Part shown: positions 47,777-56,456 of the stretch, in pieces
Layout of the letters: the number at the start of each line of letters is the position of its first letter
Numbering within the stretch: the first letter of the stretch is position 1
DNA from: JAQBQB01 sp963846925
Lineage (GTDB): Bacteria > Gemmatimonadota > Gemmatimonadetes > Gemmatimonadales > Gemmatimonadaceae
DNA: 64,000 nt
Direction of reading: 5' to 3'
Assembly: GCA_963846925.1 (NCBI GenBank)
Contig: CAWJXW010000010.1
Location: 1 to 64,000, forward strand
Made by a program: the position numbers and the translations under genes
The notes under the pieces: model-generated
Databases searched by the model: none
Told to the model about the DNA's origin: nothing
The model's input: the letters and a program-made list of their open reading frames with translations, nothing else

Positions 47777-48711
47777 GAGGTGGACTCCCCGTTCAAGGCG
47801 TCGTTCAGCGTCGAACCTGTGATTCGGCGAAACGCATCGAGGTAGCGGGCGCTCGTCGCATCGACGACCGCCTGCGGCAGCGCGGGAGGCGGCGCGTCCC
47901 CGTTCCACCGGCCCGCGCGCCGTTCGCCGTCGAGATAGTCGCGCAACGGCTGCTTGTCGAAGCTCGGTTGCGCCGTGCCCGGAGTGTACCGGTCCGCGGG
48001 CCAGAAGCGCGAGCTGTCGGGTGTGAGCACTTCGTCGATCAGCGTGATCGTTCCGTCCCGGTCGCGGCCGAACTCGAATTTCGTGTCCGCGATGATGATC
48101 CCTCGCTCGGCGGCGATCTCTCGACCGCGCTCGTACACGAGCCGGCTGAGTCGCTCGAGCTCAATCGCTATCGCGTCGCCCACCGTCGTCGCCATTTGGC
48201 TCCGTGTGATGTTCTCGTCGTGCCCGGACTCGGCCTTGGTCGCCGGACTGAATATGGCAGGCTCGAATCGCTCGCTCTCGCGGAGGCCCTGCGTCAACGG
48301 TTCGCCGGCCAGTGTGCCGTGCTCCCGGTACTCTTTCCACGCCGAGCCGGAGAGATAGCCGCGCACGACGCACTCGACGGGGAAGACCTCGGTCCGCCGG
48401 CACAACATCGCGCGACCGGCCAGCGCCGATCGATGCTCGGCGAGCGACGGCACCATCGCGACGATTTCGTCGATGTCCGCCGACAGCATGTGATGGTGCA
48501 CGAGGCTCTCGAACTGCCGCAGCCACCACGCGGTGATCTGCGTCAGGACGGCGCCTTTGTGCGGGATGGGTTCTGCCATCACGACGTCGAACGCGCTGAC
48601 GCGATCGGTGGCCACGAGGAGAAGCCGGTCGTCGTCGACGACGTAGACCTCGCGGACTTTGCCGCGGCGAAGGTGGCGCAGCGGGATGCCGGTGAGCTCG
48701 GCCACGGTCAT
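47773..48711 (-). CDS. purC: Phosphoribosylaminoimidazole-succinocarboxamide synthase
   Basis: 312 residues from ATG 48711, overlapping the purB stop (ATGA). Ligates aspartate to CAIR. Signatures: RRGKVREVYVVDDDRLLLVA, DRVSAFDVVMAEPIPHKGAV, FPVECVVRGYLSGSAWKEY, GHDENITRSQMATTVG and IIIADTKFEFGRDRDGTITL, LIDEVLTPDSSRFWPADRYT. The length matches the longer (yeast ADE1-like) type. The ORF upstream to 50046 is the antisense frame of purB and is rejected. Confidence 0.96.
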   Translation of the reverse strand: MTVAELTGIPLRHLRRGKVREVYVVDDDRLLLVATDRVSAFDVVMAEPIPHKGAVLTQITAWWLRQFESLVHHHMLSADIDEIVAMVPSLAEHRSALAGRAMLCRRTEVFPVECVVRGYLSGSAWKEYREHGTLAGEPLTQGLRESERFEPAIFSPATKAESGHDENITRSQMATTVGDAIAIELERLSRLVYERGREIAAERGIIIADTKFEFGRDRDGTITLIDEVLTPDSSRFWPADRYTPGTAQPSFDKQPLRDYLDGERRAGRWNGDAPPPALPQAVVDATSARYLDAFRRITGSTLNDALNGESTS

Positions 48712-50141
48712 ACGCGCACGTCCTCGGCCTCGGTTTGGGAGTCTTCGGAAACGAGCAGCGGATCGACGACCTCGCGCAGGAACTCGTCGACCTGCTCGGG
48801 CGCGCGACCCACGAATCGTCGCGGTTCGAGCGCCGCTTCCAGATCGCGGATCGAAACGCCGAACTCGCTGTCGGCGGCCAACCGGTCGAGCAGGTCGTTT
48901 CGCTCGGCGCCGTCCTTGATCGCGCGCGCCGCCTCGATGCTGTGGCGCCGGATGCACTCGTGGGCGACCTGGCGGTCGATGCCGGCTTGGACGGCGCGGA
49001 CGATGAGCTCTTCCGTCGCCATGAACGGCAGCTCGTCGGCTAGGCGGCGCCGGATGCGGGCCGGATGCACCTCGAGCCCGCGGGCGACGTTTTCCATCAA
49101 TACGAGAATCGCGTCGGTCGCGAGGAAGCTTTCGGGGATCACGAGCCTCCGGTTCGCGCTGTCGTCGAGCGTCCGCTCGAAGAACTGAGTGCCGTGCGTG
49201 AGGTTCGCGTTCGGCTCGAGCGAAATCACGAATCGCGCGAGCGACGCGATCCGCTCGCAGCGCATCGGGTTGCGCTTGTACGCCATCGCCGACGATCCGA
49301 CCTGCTCCTTCTCGAACGGCTCCTCGATCTCGCCGACCGACTGCAGGACCCGCATGTCGCCGCTGAACTTCATCGCGCTCGCGGCGACGCCGGCGACCGT
49401 CCCGAGGATCTGGGCGTCGAGCTTGCGCGTGTACGTCTGCCCCGAAACGGGAATCGACTGCGCGAATCCGATGGCCGCGGTGACGCGCCGGTCGAGCTCG
49501 CGCACCCTTTCGTGGTCGCCGCCGAAAATCTCGAGGAAGCTGGCCTGCGTCCCCGTCGTGCCTTTCACACCGCGGCAGGGAAGCGTGGCGATTCGATGAT
49601 CGAGGTCGACGACGTCGAGCACGAGGTCCTGCAGCCAGGTTGCGGCGCGCTTTCCGACAGTCGTGGGTTGCGCGGCCTGGAGGTGCGTCGAGCCGAGCGT
49701 CGGCTCGTGCCGCCATTCGCGGGCGAACGCGGCGAGCGCGCGGATGACGCGGATCGCCTTTGTGCGCAGCAGGTGGAGCCCACGCCGCATCAGGATCAGA
49801 TCGGCGTTGTCGGTGACGTAGGCGCTCGTCGCACCGTAATGAATGAAGCCGCGCGCCGCCGGCGCGACGTCGCCGAACGCGTGGATGTGTGCCATCACGT
49901 CGTGGCGGAATCGCTTCTCGTACGACGCCACCGCCGCGAAGTCGATGTCGTCGAGGTGAGCGCGCATCTCGACGATCGCGGCGTCGGGGATCGAAACGCC
50001 CAGCGCCTGCTCCGCCTCGGCGAGCGCCAGCCACAACCGACGCCACTGGCCGTATCGCTCGGCCGGAGACCAGAGCGACACCATCGCGTTCGATGCGTAT
50101 CGCTCGGCCAGCGGCGACGAATAGCGATCGTGCTCGCTCAT
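48708..50141 (-). CDS. purB: Adenylosuccinate lyase
   Basis: 477 residues from ATG 50141, overlapping the protease stop (ATGA). Two steps of purine synthesis: SAICAR cleavage and adenylosuccinate cleavage. Signatures: SYEKRFRHDVMAHIHAFGDV, FIHYGATSAYVTDNADLILM, STHLQAAQPTTVGKRAATWL (catalytic His), GVKGTTGTQASFLEIFGGDH and the fumarase-superfamily loop EQVGSSAMAYKRNPMRCERI with the catalytic Ser. Length and motif order are normal. Confidence 0.97.
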   Translation of the reverse strand: MSEHDRYSSPLAERYASNAMVSLWSPAERYGQWRRLWLALAEAEQALGVSIPDAAIVEMRAHLDDIDFAAVASYEKRFRHDVMAHIHAFGDVAPAARGFIHYGATSAYVTDNADLILMRRGLHLLRTKAIRVIRALAAFAREWRHEPTLGSTHLQAAQPTTVGKRAATWLQDLVLDVVDLDHRIATLPCRGVKGTTGTQASFLEIFGGDHERVRELDRRVTAAIGFAQSIPVSGQTYTRKLDAQILGTVAGVAASAMKFSGDMRVLQSVGEIEEPFEKEQVGSSAMAYKRNPMRCERIASLARFVISLEPNANLTHGTQFFERTLDDSANRRLVIPESFLATDAILVLMENVARGLEVHPARIRRRLADELPFMATEELIVRAVQAGIDRQVAHECIRRHSIEAARAIKDGAERNDLLDRLAADSEFGVSIRDLEAALEPRRFVGRAPEQVDEFLREVVDPLLVSEDSQTEAEDVRV

Positions 50142-51565
50142 CTGAGCGCGAACTCCGTCATTCCGAGTTGCCCCTGGCGCACGAGGGTGACCCGCAGGTA
50201 GGTGCGGTTGCCGTAGTAGTCGATCGCCTTTTGAACGTCTTCCGCCGTGCGAATGGGAACGCTGTTGATCTGCACGATGACGTCGCCCGTCTGCAATCCG
50301 GTCTGGTCGGAAACCGTCTGGCTGACGTTGAACACGAGCGCGCCCCGCGCGCTGCGCAGGCCGTGCTCCGAAGCGATCGACGGCGTGACGGTGACGAGGC
50401 TCAGCTCGCGCAGCACCTGAACCTTCGGGGCCGATACCTCGGGAAGGTCGGAAACCTCGACGTCGACGTCGAATTCGCGGTTGCCGCGCTTCACGTGCAA
50501 CCGGGCCGGCTGCCCGACGCGCAGATCGAGCAAGGCGGCCTGCCAGTCGAAGGGATTGTGAATGACACGGCTCCCTTCGCGGAGGATGTCGTCGCCGGGC
50601 TGGAGGGCGGCTTTGGCGGCGGGAGATCCCGGCTCCACGCTCGCGATGAACGCGCCTTGCGTGATGATGTCGCGTGGATTCGCGGAGTTCGACTGCCGAA
50701 GATGCACGCCGATCCACGGGCTGCGGATCGAGCCGTGGTTGATCAGATCGTCGACCACGCGCGCCACGCGGTTGATCGGAATCGCGAATCCCAGCCCCAC
50801 CGAGCCGCCGCTCGGCGAGAAGATGCTGCTGTTCACGCCGACGACTTCGCCGTCGGCGTCGACGAGCGGTCCGCCCGAGTTGCCCGGATTGATCGCCGCA
50901 TCGGTCTGAATCATGTCGAAGTACGAGGCCTGTCCCTCGCCGGGCGCGATGAGGTTGCGCTGCGTGGCGCTGATCACGCCGACGCTCACGCTCGGTTCGC
51001 TGTTGCCGAGGTAGAAGCCGAACGGGTTGCCGATCGCGATCGCCCACTCGCCGACGACGAGCGCGTTCGAGTTGCCGAGCTTCGCGTCGGGAAGATTCTT
51101 CGCGTCGATGCGAAGCACGGCGATGTCGTTCGCGTCGTCGGATCCGAGGACCTTCGCTGGATAGACGCTCCCGTCGCGCAGCATGACGGAGACTTTCGTC
51201 GCCCCGGCGACGACGTGCGCGTTGGTGACGATGACGCCGTCAGACCTCACGACGAAGCCGGTGCCGAGCCCCGCCGACGTTCGCGGCTGCTGCCGGCCGA
51301 AGAAGAAGTCGAACGGATCTTGCGGAGCCTGGTTGACCTGTTCCGTTTGAACCGTCACGACCGATGGCGAGATCTTGGCGACCGCGTTCGTGATCGCGTT
51401 CTGTCTCGACGCGGAAACCTGAGCGGACGACTGCGCCGCAGGGATGGCGCTCGCGAGCCTTCCGGCCGAGGACTCCGCGGAGGACTGCGCCTTCGATGCA
51501 TCCGGCGGAGGCGAGCAACCTACGACGGCGGCGATCAGCACCAGACGAAGGGCGTGCGACTTCAT
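50138..51565 (-). CDS. HtrA/DegP-type serine protease with two PDZ domains, lipoprotein
   Basis: 475 residues. Lipoprotein signal MKSHALRLVLIAAVVGC|SPP. Ser/Ala-rich linker, then the trypsin-like domain with catalytic triad: His in IVTNAHVVAGATKVSVML, Asp in SDDANDIAVLRIDAKN, Ser in DAAINPGNSGGPLVDADG. Two PDZ domains follow (about residues 285-370 and 385-470), the second with LQTGDVIVQINSVPIRTAED. It degrades or refolds damaged envelope proteins. Placed between truA and purB with 4-base overlaps on both sides, so its expression is tied to purine genes rather than to a stress promoter of its own. Confidence 0.95.
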   Translation of the reverse strand: MKSHALRLVLIAAVVGCSPPPDASKAQSSAESSAGRLASAIPAAQSSAQVSASRQNAITNAVAKISPSVVTVQTEQVNQAPQDPFDFFFGRQQPRTSAGLGTGFVVRSDGVIVTNAHVVAGATKVSVMLRDGSVYPAKVLGSDDANDIAVLRIDAKNLPDAKLGNSNALVVGEWAIAIGNPFGFYLGNSEPSVSVGVISATQRNLIAPGEGQASYFDMIQTDAAINPGNSGGPLVDADGEVVGVNSSIFSPSGGSVGLGFAIPINRVARVVDDLINHGSIRSPWIGVHLRQSNSANPRDIITQGAFIASVEPGSPAAKAALQPGDDILREGSRVIHNPFDWQAALLDLRVGQPARLHVKRGNREFDVDVEVSDLPEVSAPKVQVLRELSLVTVTPSIASEHGLRSARGALVFNVSQTVSDQTGLQTGDVIVQINSVPIRTAEDVQKAIDYYGNRTYLRVTLVRQGQLGMTEFALR

Positions 51566-52356
51566 ACGGCGGTCCTTGCCGGGTCGAGATAGAGCTCCGG
51601 CGGGTACACCACGTCATCGAGGAATAGCGCGTGCGCCGCGGACGGCGGCGATGCGTCCTCGTTCGTGTCAGCGTTCAGCAGGCGTGCCACGTCGTCCGCG
51701 GGTCGTCGGCCCGTGGCGACGTCGAGCATCGTCCCGACGAGAAATCTCACCATGTGATGAAGGAATCGGTTGGCTTCGATCTCGAACACCAGCCCCCCCC
51801 CGCCAGCGCGATCTCGCCAGCGTGCTCGAGTCACGCGACAGCGGTGATCGTCGTGCGCGGGCGCGGTACCCCGAACGGCAAAGCCCCGAAAGCAGTGCTC
51901 GCCCTCGATGCAGGCGGCAGCGACATCCAGAGCGCTCCGATTCAGGGGCTGCCCGAACGCCAGCTCGTACCGACCACGAAACGGGGAGTGAGCTTCGTCA
52001 TCCGTGCCGACGTAATAGCTGTACCGCCGGCTCACCGCACTGTAGCGCGCATGGAACTCGCTTCGCATCTCGGTCGCCGCCGCGACCCAAACGTCCGGCG
52101 GTAGCACGGCGTTCAGGGCGCGCCGCAGTTCCTGAACGCTCCATCGGTCCGCCACCCGAACGCCAACCGCCTGTCCTCGCGCGTGTACGCCGGCGTCGGT
52201 CCGGCCGGAGCCCAGGGCGGCGATTCCGGCGCCCATGAGGCGCTCCAACGCCGCCTCCAAAATGCCTTGGACGGTGCGCGTCTCCGGTTGGCGCTGCCAT
52301 CCACTAAACCCGGCCCCGTCATAGTGCAACACGAGTCGCACGGTGCGTTCGGCCAT
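51562..52356 (-). CDS. truA: tRNA pseudouridine(38-40) synthase
   Basis: 264 residues from ATG 52356 (MAERTVRLVLHYDGAGFSGW). Isomerises uridines 38-40 in tRNA anticodon arms. Motifs: catalytic Asp in GSGRTDAGVHARGQAVGV, FHARYSAVSRRYSYYVGTDD, and IEANRFLHHMVRFLVGTMLD. First gene of the long minus-strand operon; a -35/-10 pair lies immediately upstream (52364-52391). Normal family length. Confidence 0.95.
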   Translation of the reverse strand: MAERTVRLVLHYDGAGFSGWQRQPETRTVQGILEAALERLMGAGIAALGSGRTDAGVHARGQAVGVRVADRWSVQELRRALNAVLPPDVWVAAATEMRSEFHARYSAVSRRYSYYVGTDDEAHSPFRGRYELAFGQPLNRSALDVAAACIEGEHCFRGFAVRGTAPAHDDHRCRVTRARWRDRAGGGGLVFEIEANRFLHHMVRFLVGTMLDVATGRRPADDVARLLNADTNEDASPPSAAHALFLDDVVYPPELYLDPARTAV

Positions 52357-52363
52357 CGAACGA

Positions 52364-52391
52364 AAGCTAGGGAAACCCGAGAGTGTGTCAA
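52364..52391 (-). promoter_or_regulatory. Candidate promoter of the truA-pur operon, possibly leaderless
   Basis: On the minus strand TTGACA (52391-52386) is followed after 16 bp by TAGCTT (52369-52364). The truA ATG at 52356 is only seven bases beyond the -10 box, so transcription may begin at or next to the start codon. Confidence 0.4.
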
Positions 52392-52488
52392 GCAACGCCC
52401 TCGCGCGTCATAGTGTGGAGGCGCCTCATGTTACACGCATCCGACTTGGAAACAGGCACCTCTCCCCACTGGCCCATTTCGTTTCTCG

Positions 52489-53796
52489 ATGCCCCCACGC
52501 ACGCTCTCATCGCTCGCCCACGCCCTGACTGTCTCGGCCGACGCGGACGCCGCGCTTGCCGCGCTCGGTGAGGCACTCTCGGAAGTCGACCGCGTTGCCC
52601 GACTCGCGCTCGTGCACTTCGACGAGCGGCGGGAGATGCTCGGCGAACGGGTGCTGCTCACACCGGCCGGGGCCGAGTGTCTTTCGCTCGACACGACGTT
52701 CGATCACCTCCCGACTCGTGAGCGGACCGCCATCGCGGCCGGCGGGCAGTTCGTGGATTTCGCGGACTCGAGCGACGAGTTCGCGCGCCTCTTCCAGATT
52801 CCGTCTTTCGGCGAAACCGGATGGCTGAACGTTCGGGGCCTCCGTTTCGACGGACATCTGACGGCGCTTCTCGTTCTGTACGAGACGCGAAAGCTCTTCG
52901 GCGCCAGAACCGCCGAGCGGTTTCTTCCGGCGATCGCGCTGTTCGAGCTCGCCTACCTCCGGTTTCTCGAGCGCGGAGCTCGCGAGGAAGCGGTGCGCAC
53001 CCTCGAGGACGTCACGCAACGCGTTCACGGCGAGTACGAGGCGAGGCTCGGCGAGTTGGAAACCCGCCTCACCGCCGCGAGCAGTGCGACCGCTGACGCC
53101 GACGCGGATTCGGCGCGGGTCGTGTCGCTCGAACGCGAGCTGGCGCGCGCTACCGAGGACGCGCGTCGCGCGCTCAAGCGCGCCGAGGTCGTCGACGCCA
53201 CGGTGGCGTCGGCGGTCGAGCAGCTGGAGAAGGCGCACGTCGAGCTTCATAGACGAAGTGAAGCAGTGCGTCAAAAGACACGCACTATCTATTTGATCGA
53301 CAAGGTTTTGACTCTCGACGCCTCGACGGACGATCCGCGGCAGCTGGCCGATGGACTCCTCTCCCTGGTCGGCGACGAGATGCACGCGAACCGGTGCTCG
53401 TTGATGCTCCGGACGCCGGAGGGAGACTGCCTCTACATCGCGGCCGCCAAGGGTGTCGCTCCGGGAGTGATGGAGGGACTGCGCGTGGCCATGGGGCAGG
53501 GCGTGGCCGGGCGCGTCGCGCAGGCCCGCGAGCCCGTGCTCGTCCGCGATGCGACCGAGGCCCACACGCACCCGCTTCTCCAGGACGGACACTTCACGAC
53601 GGGCTCGTTCATTAGCTTCCCCTTGGTCTATCACGACGAGCTGGTCGGCGTCGTGAACGTGGCAAACCGCGCCATGCAGGGGATCTTCAGCGAAGAGGAT
53701 GTGGACCGCGTGCGCCTGCTCGGTCTCGTGATTTCCATCGTCGCCTCACACGCTCGACTGCCGGAACGCCTCGTCGAGGCGCTCAGTGTCCGGTAG
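52489..53796 (+). CDS. GAF-domain coiled-coil signalling protein
   Basis: 435 residues. The N-terminal ~170 residues form a GAF-like or degenerate sensor domain (RLALVHFDERREMLGERVLL, GLRFDGHLTALLVLYETRKL). A coiled coil follows (ARVVSLERELARATEDARRA ... VEQLEKAHVELHRRSEAVRQ), then a canonical GAF domain (LLSLVGDEMHANRCSLMLRT, YIAAAKGVAPGVMEGLRVAM, GVAGRVAQAREPVLVRDATE, FPLVYHDELVGVVNVANRAM). No output domain, so it is likely a sensory adaptor. It overlaps trpD by 11 bases. The start at ATG 52489 lacks a clear ribosome site. Confidence 0.85.
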   Translation: MPPRTLSSLAHALTVSADADAALAALGEALSEVDRVARLALVHFDERREMLGERVLLTPAGAECLSLDTTFDHLPTRERTAIAAGGQFVDFADSSDEFARLFQIPSFGETGWLNVRGLRFDGHLTALLVLYETRKLFGARTAERFLPAIALFELAYLRFLERGAREEAVRTLEDVTQRVHGEYEARLGELETRLTAASSATADADADSARVVSLERELARATEDARRALKRAEVVDATVASAVEQLEKAHVELHRRSEAVRQKTRTIYLIDKVLTLDASTDDPRQLADGLLSLVGDEMHANRCSLMLRTPEGDCLYIAAAKGVAPGVMEGLRVAMGQGVAGRVAQAREPVLVRDATEAHTHPLLQDGHFTTGSFISFPLVYHDELVGVVNVANRAMQGIFSEEDVDRVRLLGLVISIVASHARLPERLVEALSVR

Positions 53797-54838
53797 TTCG
53801 TCGCCCAACGCGCTTCTTTCCACCGTTCGTCGTCTCACCGCGGGAGAAGCACCCGACCCGCAGGAGCTGACGGCCGCCTTCGACGTCGTCCTGAGCGGCG
53901 ACGCGACGCCGGCGCAGATCGCGGCGCTCCTCATCGGACTGCGCGTCCGGGGTGAAACCGCGGCGGAGCTCGCCGCCGTCGTGAGATCTTTTCGGCGCGC
54001 CATGGTGCACTTGCCCGCCGAACGCCCGGACGAGCTGGTCGACACGTGCGGCACGGGCGGCGGTTCGATCAACACGTTCAACATTTCGACCGCCGCCGCG
54101 CTCGTTGCCGCCGGCAGCGGAATCCGCGTGGCGAAGCACGGCAACCGGTCGTTCACGACGCAGTGCGGGAGCGCCGACATACTCGAGGCACTCGGCGTCT
54201 CCATCGACGCTCCCGTGACGACGATGGCGACCGCTTTGGCCGACGCCGGCCTCGTCTTCATGTTCGCGCCGCTGATGCATCCGGCGATGCGGCACGTGGG
54301 CCCGGTGCGGCGAGAGCTCGGTGTTCACACCGTCATGAACCTCATCGGGCCGCTGGCCAACCCCGCTGGCGCGGGACGGCAGGTGGTGGGCGTGTCCGAC
54401 GCGAGACGTCTCCCGCTGATCGCGGGCGCGCTCGCCGAGCTCGGCGCGGTCCACGCGCTGGTGGTGCACGGGGAGGGGATGGACGAGATCTCTCCGTTTG
54501 CCGACAGCGCCGTGATCGAGATTCGGGACGGCGCGATGAAGGAATGGAAGATCACTCCGAAGCGATACGGATTCGGCTCCGGTTCAGTCGATCAGATCGC
54601 GGGAGGTCCTCCGTCGCAAAACGCGGCCATGGTGCTCGACGTTCTCCGAGGCGAGGGCAACGCGCCGTCTACCGCCGCCGTCGTACTCAACGCCGCGGCT
54701 GCATTCTATGTAGCAGGCGTTGCGCCGACGTTCGACGACGGCGTTGCCTCGGCGAGTGCGGCGATCAAGTCCGGCGCGGGGCTTGTCGCGCTGGAGCGCT
54801 TGCGTGCCGCCTTCTCCAGGAAAGCAGATCGCAGCTGA
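53786..54838 (+). CDS. trpD: Anthranilate phosphoribosyltransferase
   Basis: 350 residues, GTG 53786. Transfers phosphoribose from PRPP to anthranilate. Motifs: LVDTCGTGGGSINTFNISTA (the usual GTGGDG loop has G-S in place of D-G), VAKHGNRSFTTQCGSADILE, MHPAMRHVGPVRRELGVHTV and GPLANPAGAGRQVVGVSD. It is followed 81 bp later by lexA on the opposite strand, which separates it from trpC. Confidence 0.95.
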   Translation: MSGSSSPNALLSTVRRLTAGEAPDPQELTAAFDVVLSGDATPAQIAALLIGLRVRGETAAELAAVVRSFRRAMVHLPAERPDELVDTCGTGGGSINTFNISTAAALVAAGSGIRVAKHGNRSFTTQCGSADILEALGVSIDAPVTTMATALADAGLVFMFAPLMHPAMRHVGPVRRELGVHTVMNLIGPLANPAGAGRQVVGVSDARRLPLIAGALAELGAVHALVVHGEGMDEISPFADSAVIEIRDGAMKEWKITPKRYGFGSGSVDQIAGGPPSQNAAMVLDVLRGEGNAPSTAAVVLNAAAAFYVAGVAPTFDDGVASASAAIKSGAGLVALERLRAAFSRKADRS

Positions 54839-54919
54839 CTGTCGCCGCGAGAAAGAGTGCGGCGGCGCGGTGCGGGGAACTGGGACGAGGGGCGGCGGGA
54901 CGGGGGCGGAGTCCCTCGA

Positions 54920-55528
54920 TCAGTAACGCCTCAACACTCCCACGACGATCCCCTGAATCGAGATGTCGTTCTCGTGGACGTACATCGGCTGCATGGTCTC
55001 ATTGGCCGGCTGGAGGCGGATGCGGCCGTCGCGCTCGCGGAAGAACTTCTTCACCGTCGCCGAGGACCCGTGTAGCATGGCGATGACCATCTCGCCGTTG
55101 TCGGCCCGCTGACGCTCGTTCACGACCACGAAGTCACCGTCGCGAATCTGCTCGTCGATCATCGAGTTGCCGCGGACCCGCAAGACGTAGTGGCTGCCGG
55201 ACCGCCCGACCAGCGCCTCGGGCACGGTCAGCGTCTCGCCGTGGTCGAGCGCCTCGATCGGAACGCCCGCCGCGACGGCCCCCAACAGCGGAAGCTCGAT
55301 GGCCCGCGGCGTCGCCTCGCTGGGGAGGATCTCGATCGCGCGGCTCTCGTTGTAGCTTCGCTTGATGTAGCCCTTGCGCTCGAGGTTCGTCAGGTGCTCG
55401 TGGACCGTCGCGAGCGAGTTGTAATCAAAGTTCTCGGCGATCTCCTCGAAGCTCGGCGCGAAGCCGTTTTGCTCGGTGTAAGCCGTGAGGTAGTTTAGTA
55501 TTTCGCGCTGGCGCTTCGTGAGCGGCAT
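54920..55528 (-). CDS. lexA: LexA repressor
   Basis: 202 residues. SOS-response repressor. N-terminal winged helix: LTKRQREILNYLTAYTEQNG, FAPSFEEIAENFDYNSLATV. Self-cleavage site Ala-Gly in LLGAVAAGVPIEALDHGETL; catalytic Ser in RVRGNSMIDEQIRDGDFVVV and Lys in SATVKKFFRERDGR. It lies on the minus strand between trpD and trpC, divergent from trpC across 91 bp. The shared region contains the palindrome ATCCTAGGAT (55592-55601), a possible autoregulatory or promoter element; no proven SOS-box consensus can be assigned from sequence alone. Confidence 0.95.
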   Translation of the reverse strand: MPLTKRQREILNYLTAYTEQNGFAPSFEEIAENFDYNSLATVHEHLTNLERKGYIKRSYNESRAIEILPSEATPRAIELPLLGAVAAGVPIEALDHGETLTVPEALVGRSGSHYVLRVRGNSMIDEQIRDGDFVVVNERQRADNGEMVIAMLHGSSATVKKFFRERDGRIRLQPANETMQPMYVHENDISIQGIVVGVLRRY

Positions 55529-55619
55529 GGACAGTGACCTGTTCAGTCGGGTTGAAGGTCTCCTGAACCCGATTCACCGAAGAAGACCCGAATCCTAGGA
55601 TATCCGAATAGGTACCGAA

Positions 55620-56456
55620 GTGCAAGCGTCGACTGCTTGGACGGCCCCCGGGGGCACCCTTGGACGACTCGTCGAGGAAGCGCGTCGTCGCGCGGATGCG
55701 CTGATGCCGCGTCGAAGCGAGCTCGAGCAAGCGGCCGCCAACATCGCCGCGCCCGCTCGGTTCGCCGACTCCCTTCAGCGGCGTGACGTAGCCGTGATCG
55801 CCGAGGTGAAGCGGCGCTCGCCGTCCAAAGGCTGGATCAATCCAGGGATGTCGGCCGTGGACCAGGCCACCGCGTACGCGGCTGGCGGTGCCGCCGCGAT
55901 CTCCGTACTCACAGAGCCGGACCATTTCGGCGGTTCGGTCGACGATTTGATCGCCGTGCGCGACGCGGTCAATCTTCCCGTGCTAAAAAAGGACTTTCAC
56001 GTCAATCCGATTCAGCTCCTCGAGGCGAAAGCGGTCGGCGCGTCGGCGGCGCTCCTCATCGTTCGAGCCCTGCCGCAGGATCAGCTGACGGAACTCGTTC
56101 GCGTCGCCGGCGAGCTGCGTCTGGAGGTGCTGCTCGAGGTGCGCGACGCCGAAGAACTCCAGCGCGCGGTCGACGCCGCCGCGACGAACAGCGCCGTGAC
56201 GGGCATCGGGGTCAACAACCGCAACCTCGAGACACTGGTGATCGACGCCGGTCGCGCCGAGCAGCTGATCGCGGGCATTCCGACGCGGTTCGTCGCCATC
56301 GCCGAGAGCGGAGTGAGCGCGAGGGACGATGTCGAGCGCGTGGCCAGCGCCCGAGCCGACGCGGTGCTCGTCGGTTCGGCCGTGTCGGCCGCGGCAGATC
56401 CCTGCGCCGCGGTCCGCGGACTCACCAACGTCATGAGGCGTCCGCGTGGCCTCTGA
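55620..56456 (+). CDS. trpC: Indole-3-glycerol phosphate synthase
   Basis: 278 residues, GTG 55620. Ring closure of CdRP. (beta/alpha)8 barrel motifs: VAVIAEVKRRSPSKGWINPG, GAAAISVLTEPDHFGGSVDD, VLKKDFHVNPIQLLEAKAVG, LLEVRDAEELQRAV, GIGVNNRNLETLVIDAGRAE and FVAIAESGVSARDDVERVAS. It opens the second block of the trp operon and overlaps trpF by 11 bases. Confidence 0.95.
   Translation: MQASTAWTAPGGTLGRLVEEARRRADALMPRRSELEQAAANIAAPARFADSLQRRDVAVIAEVKRRSPSKGWINPGMSAVDQATAYAAGGAAAISVLTEPDHFGGSVDDLIAVRDAVNLPVLKKDFHVNPIQLLEAKAVGASAALLIVRALPQDQLTELVRVAGELRLEVLLEVRDAEELQRAVDAAATNSAVTGIGVNNRNLETLVIDAGRAEQLIAGIPTRFVAIAESGVSARDDVERVASARADAVLVGSAVSAAADPCAAVRGLTNVMRRPRGL

Noticed and set aside
48712..51047. 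Long upstream extensions of the purC and purB frames
   Set aside because: They are read through neighbouring genes in the wrong frame; the ATG sites at 48711 and 50141 overlap the preceding stops by four bases and give family-length proteins.
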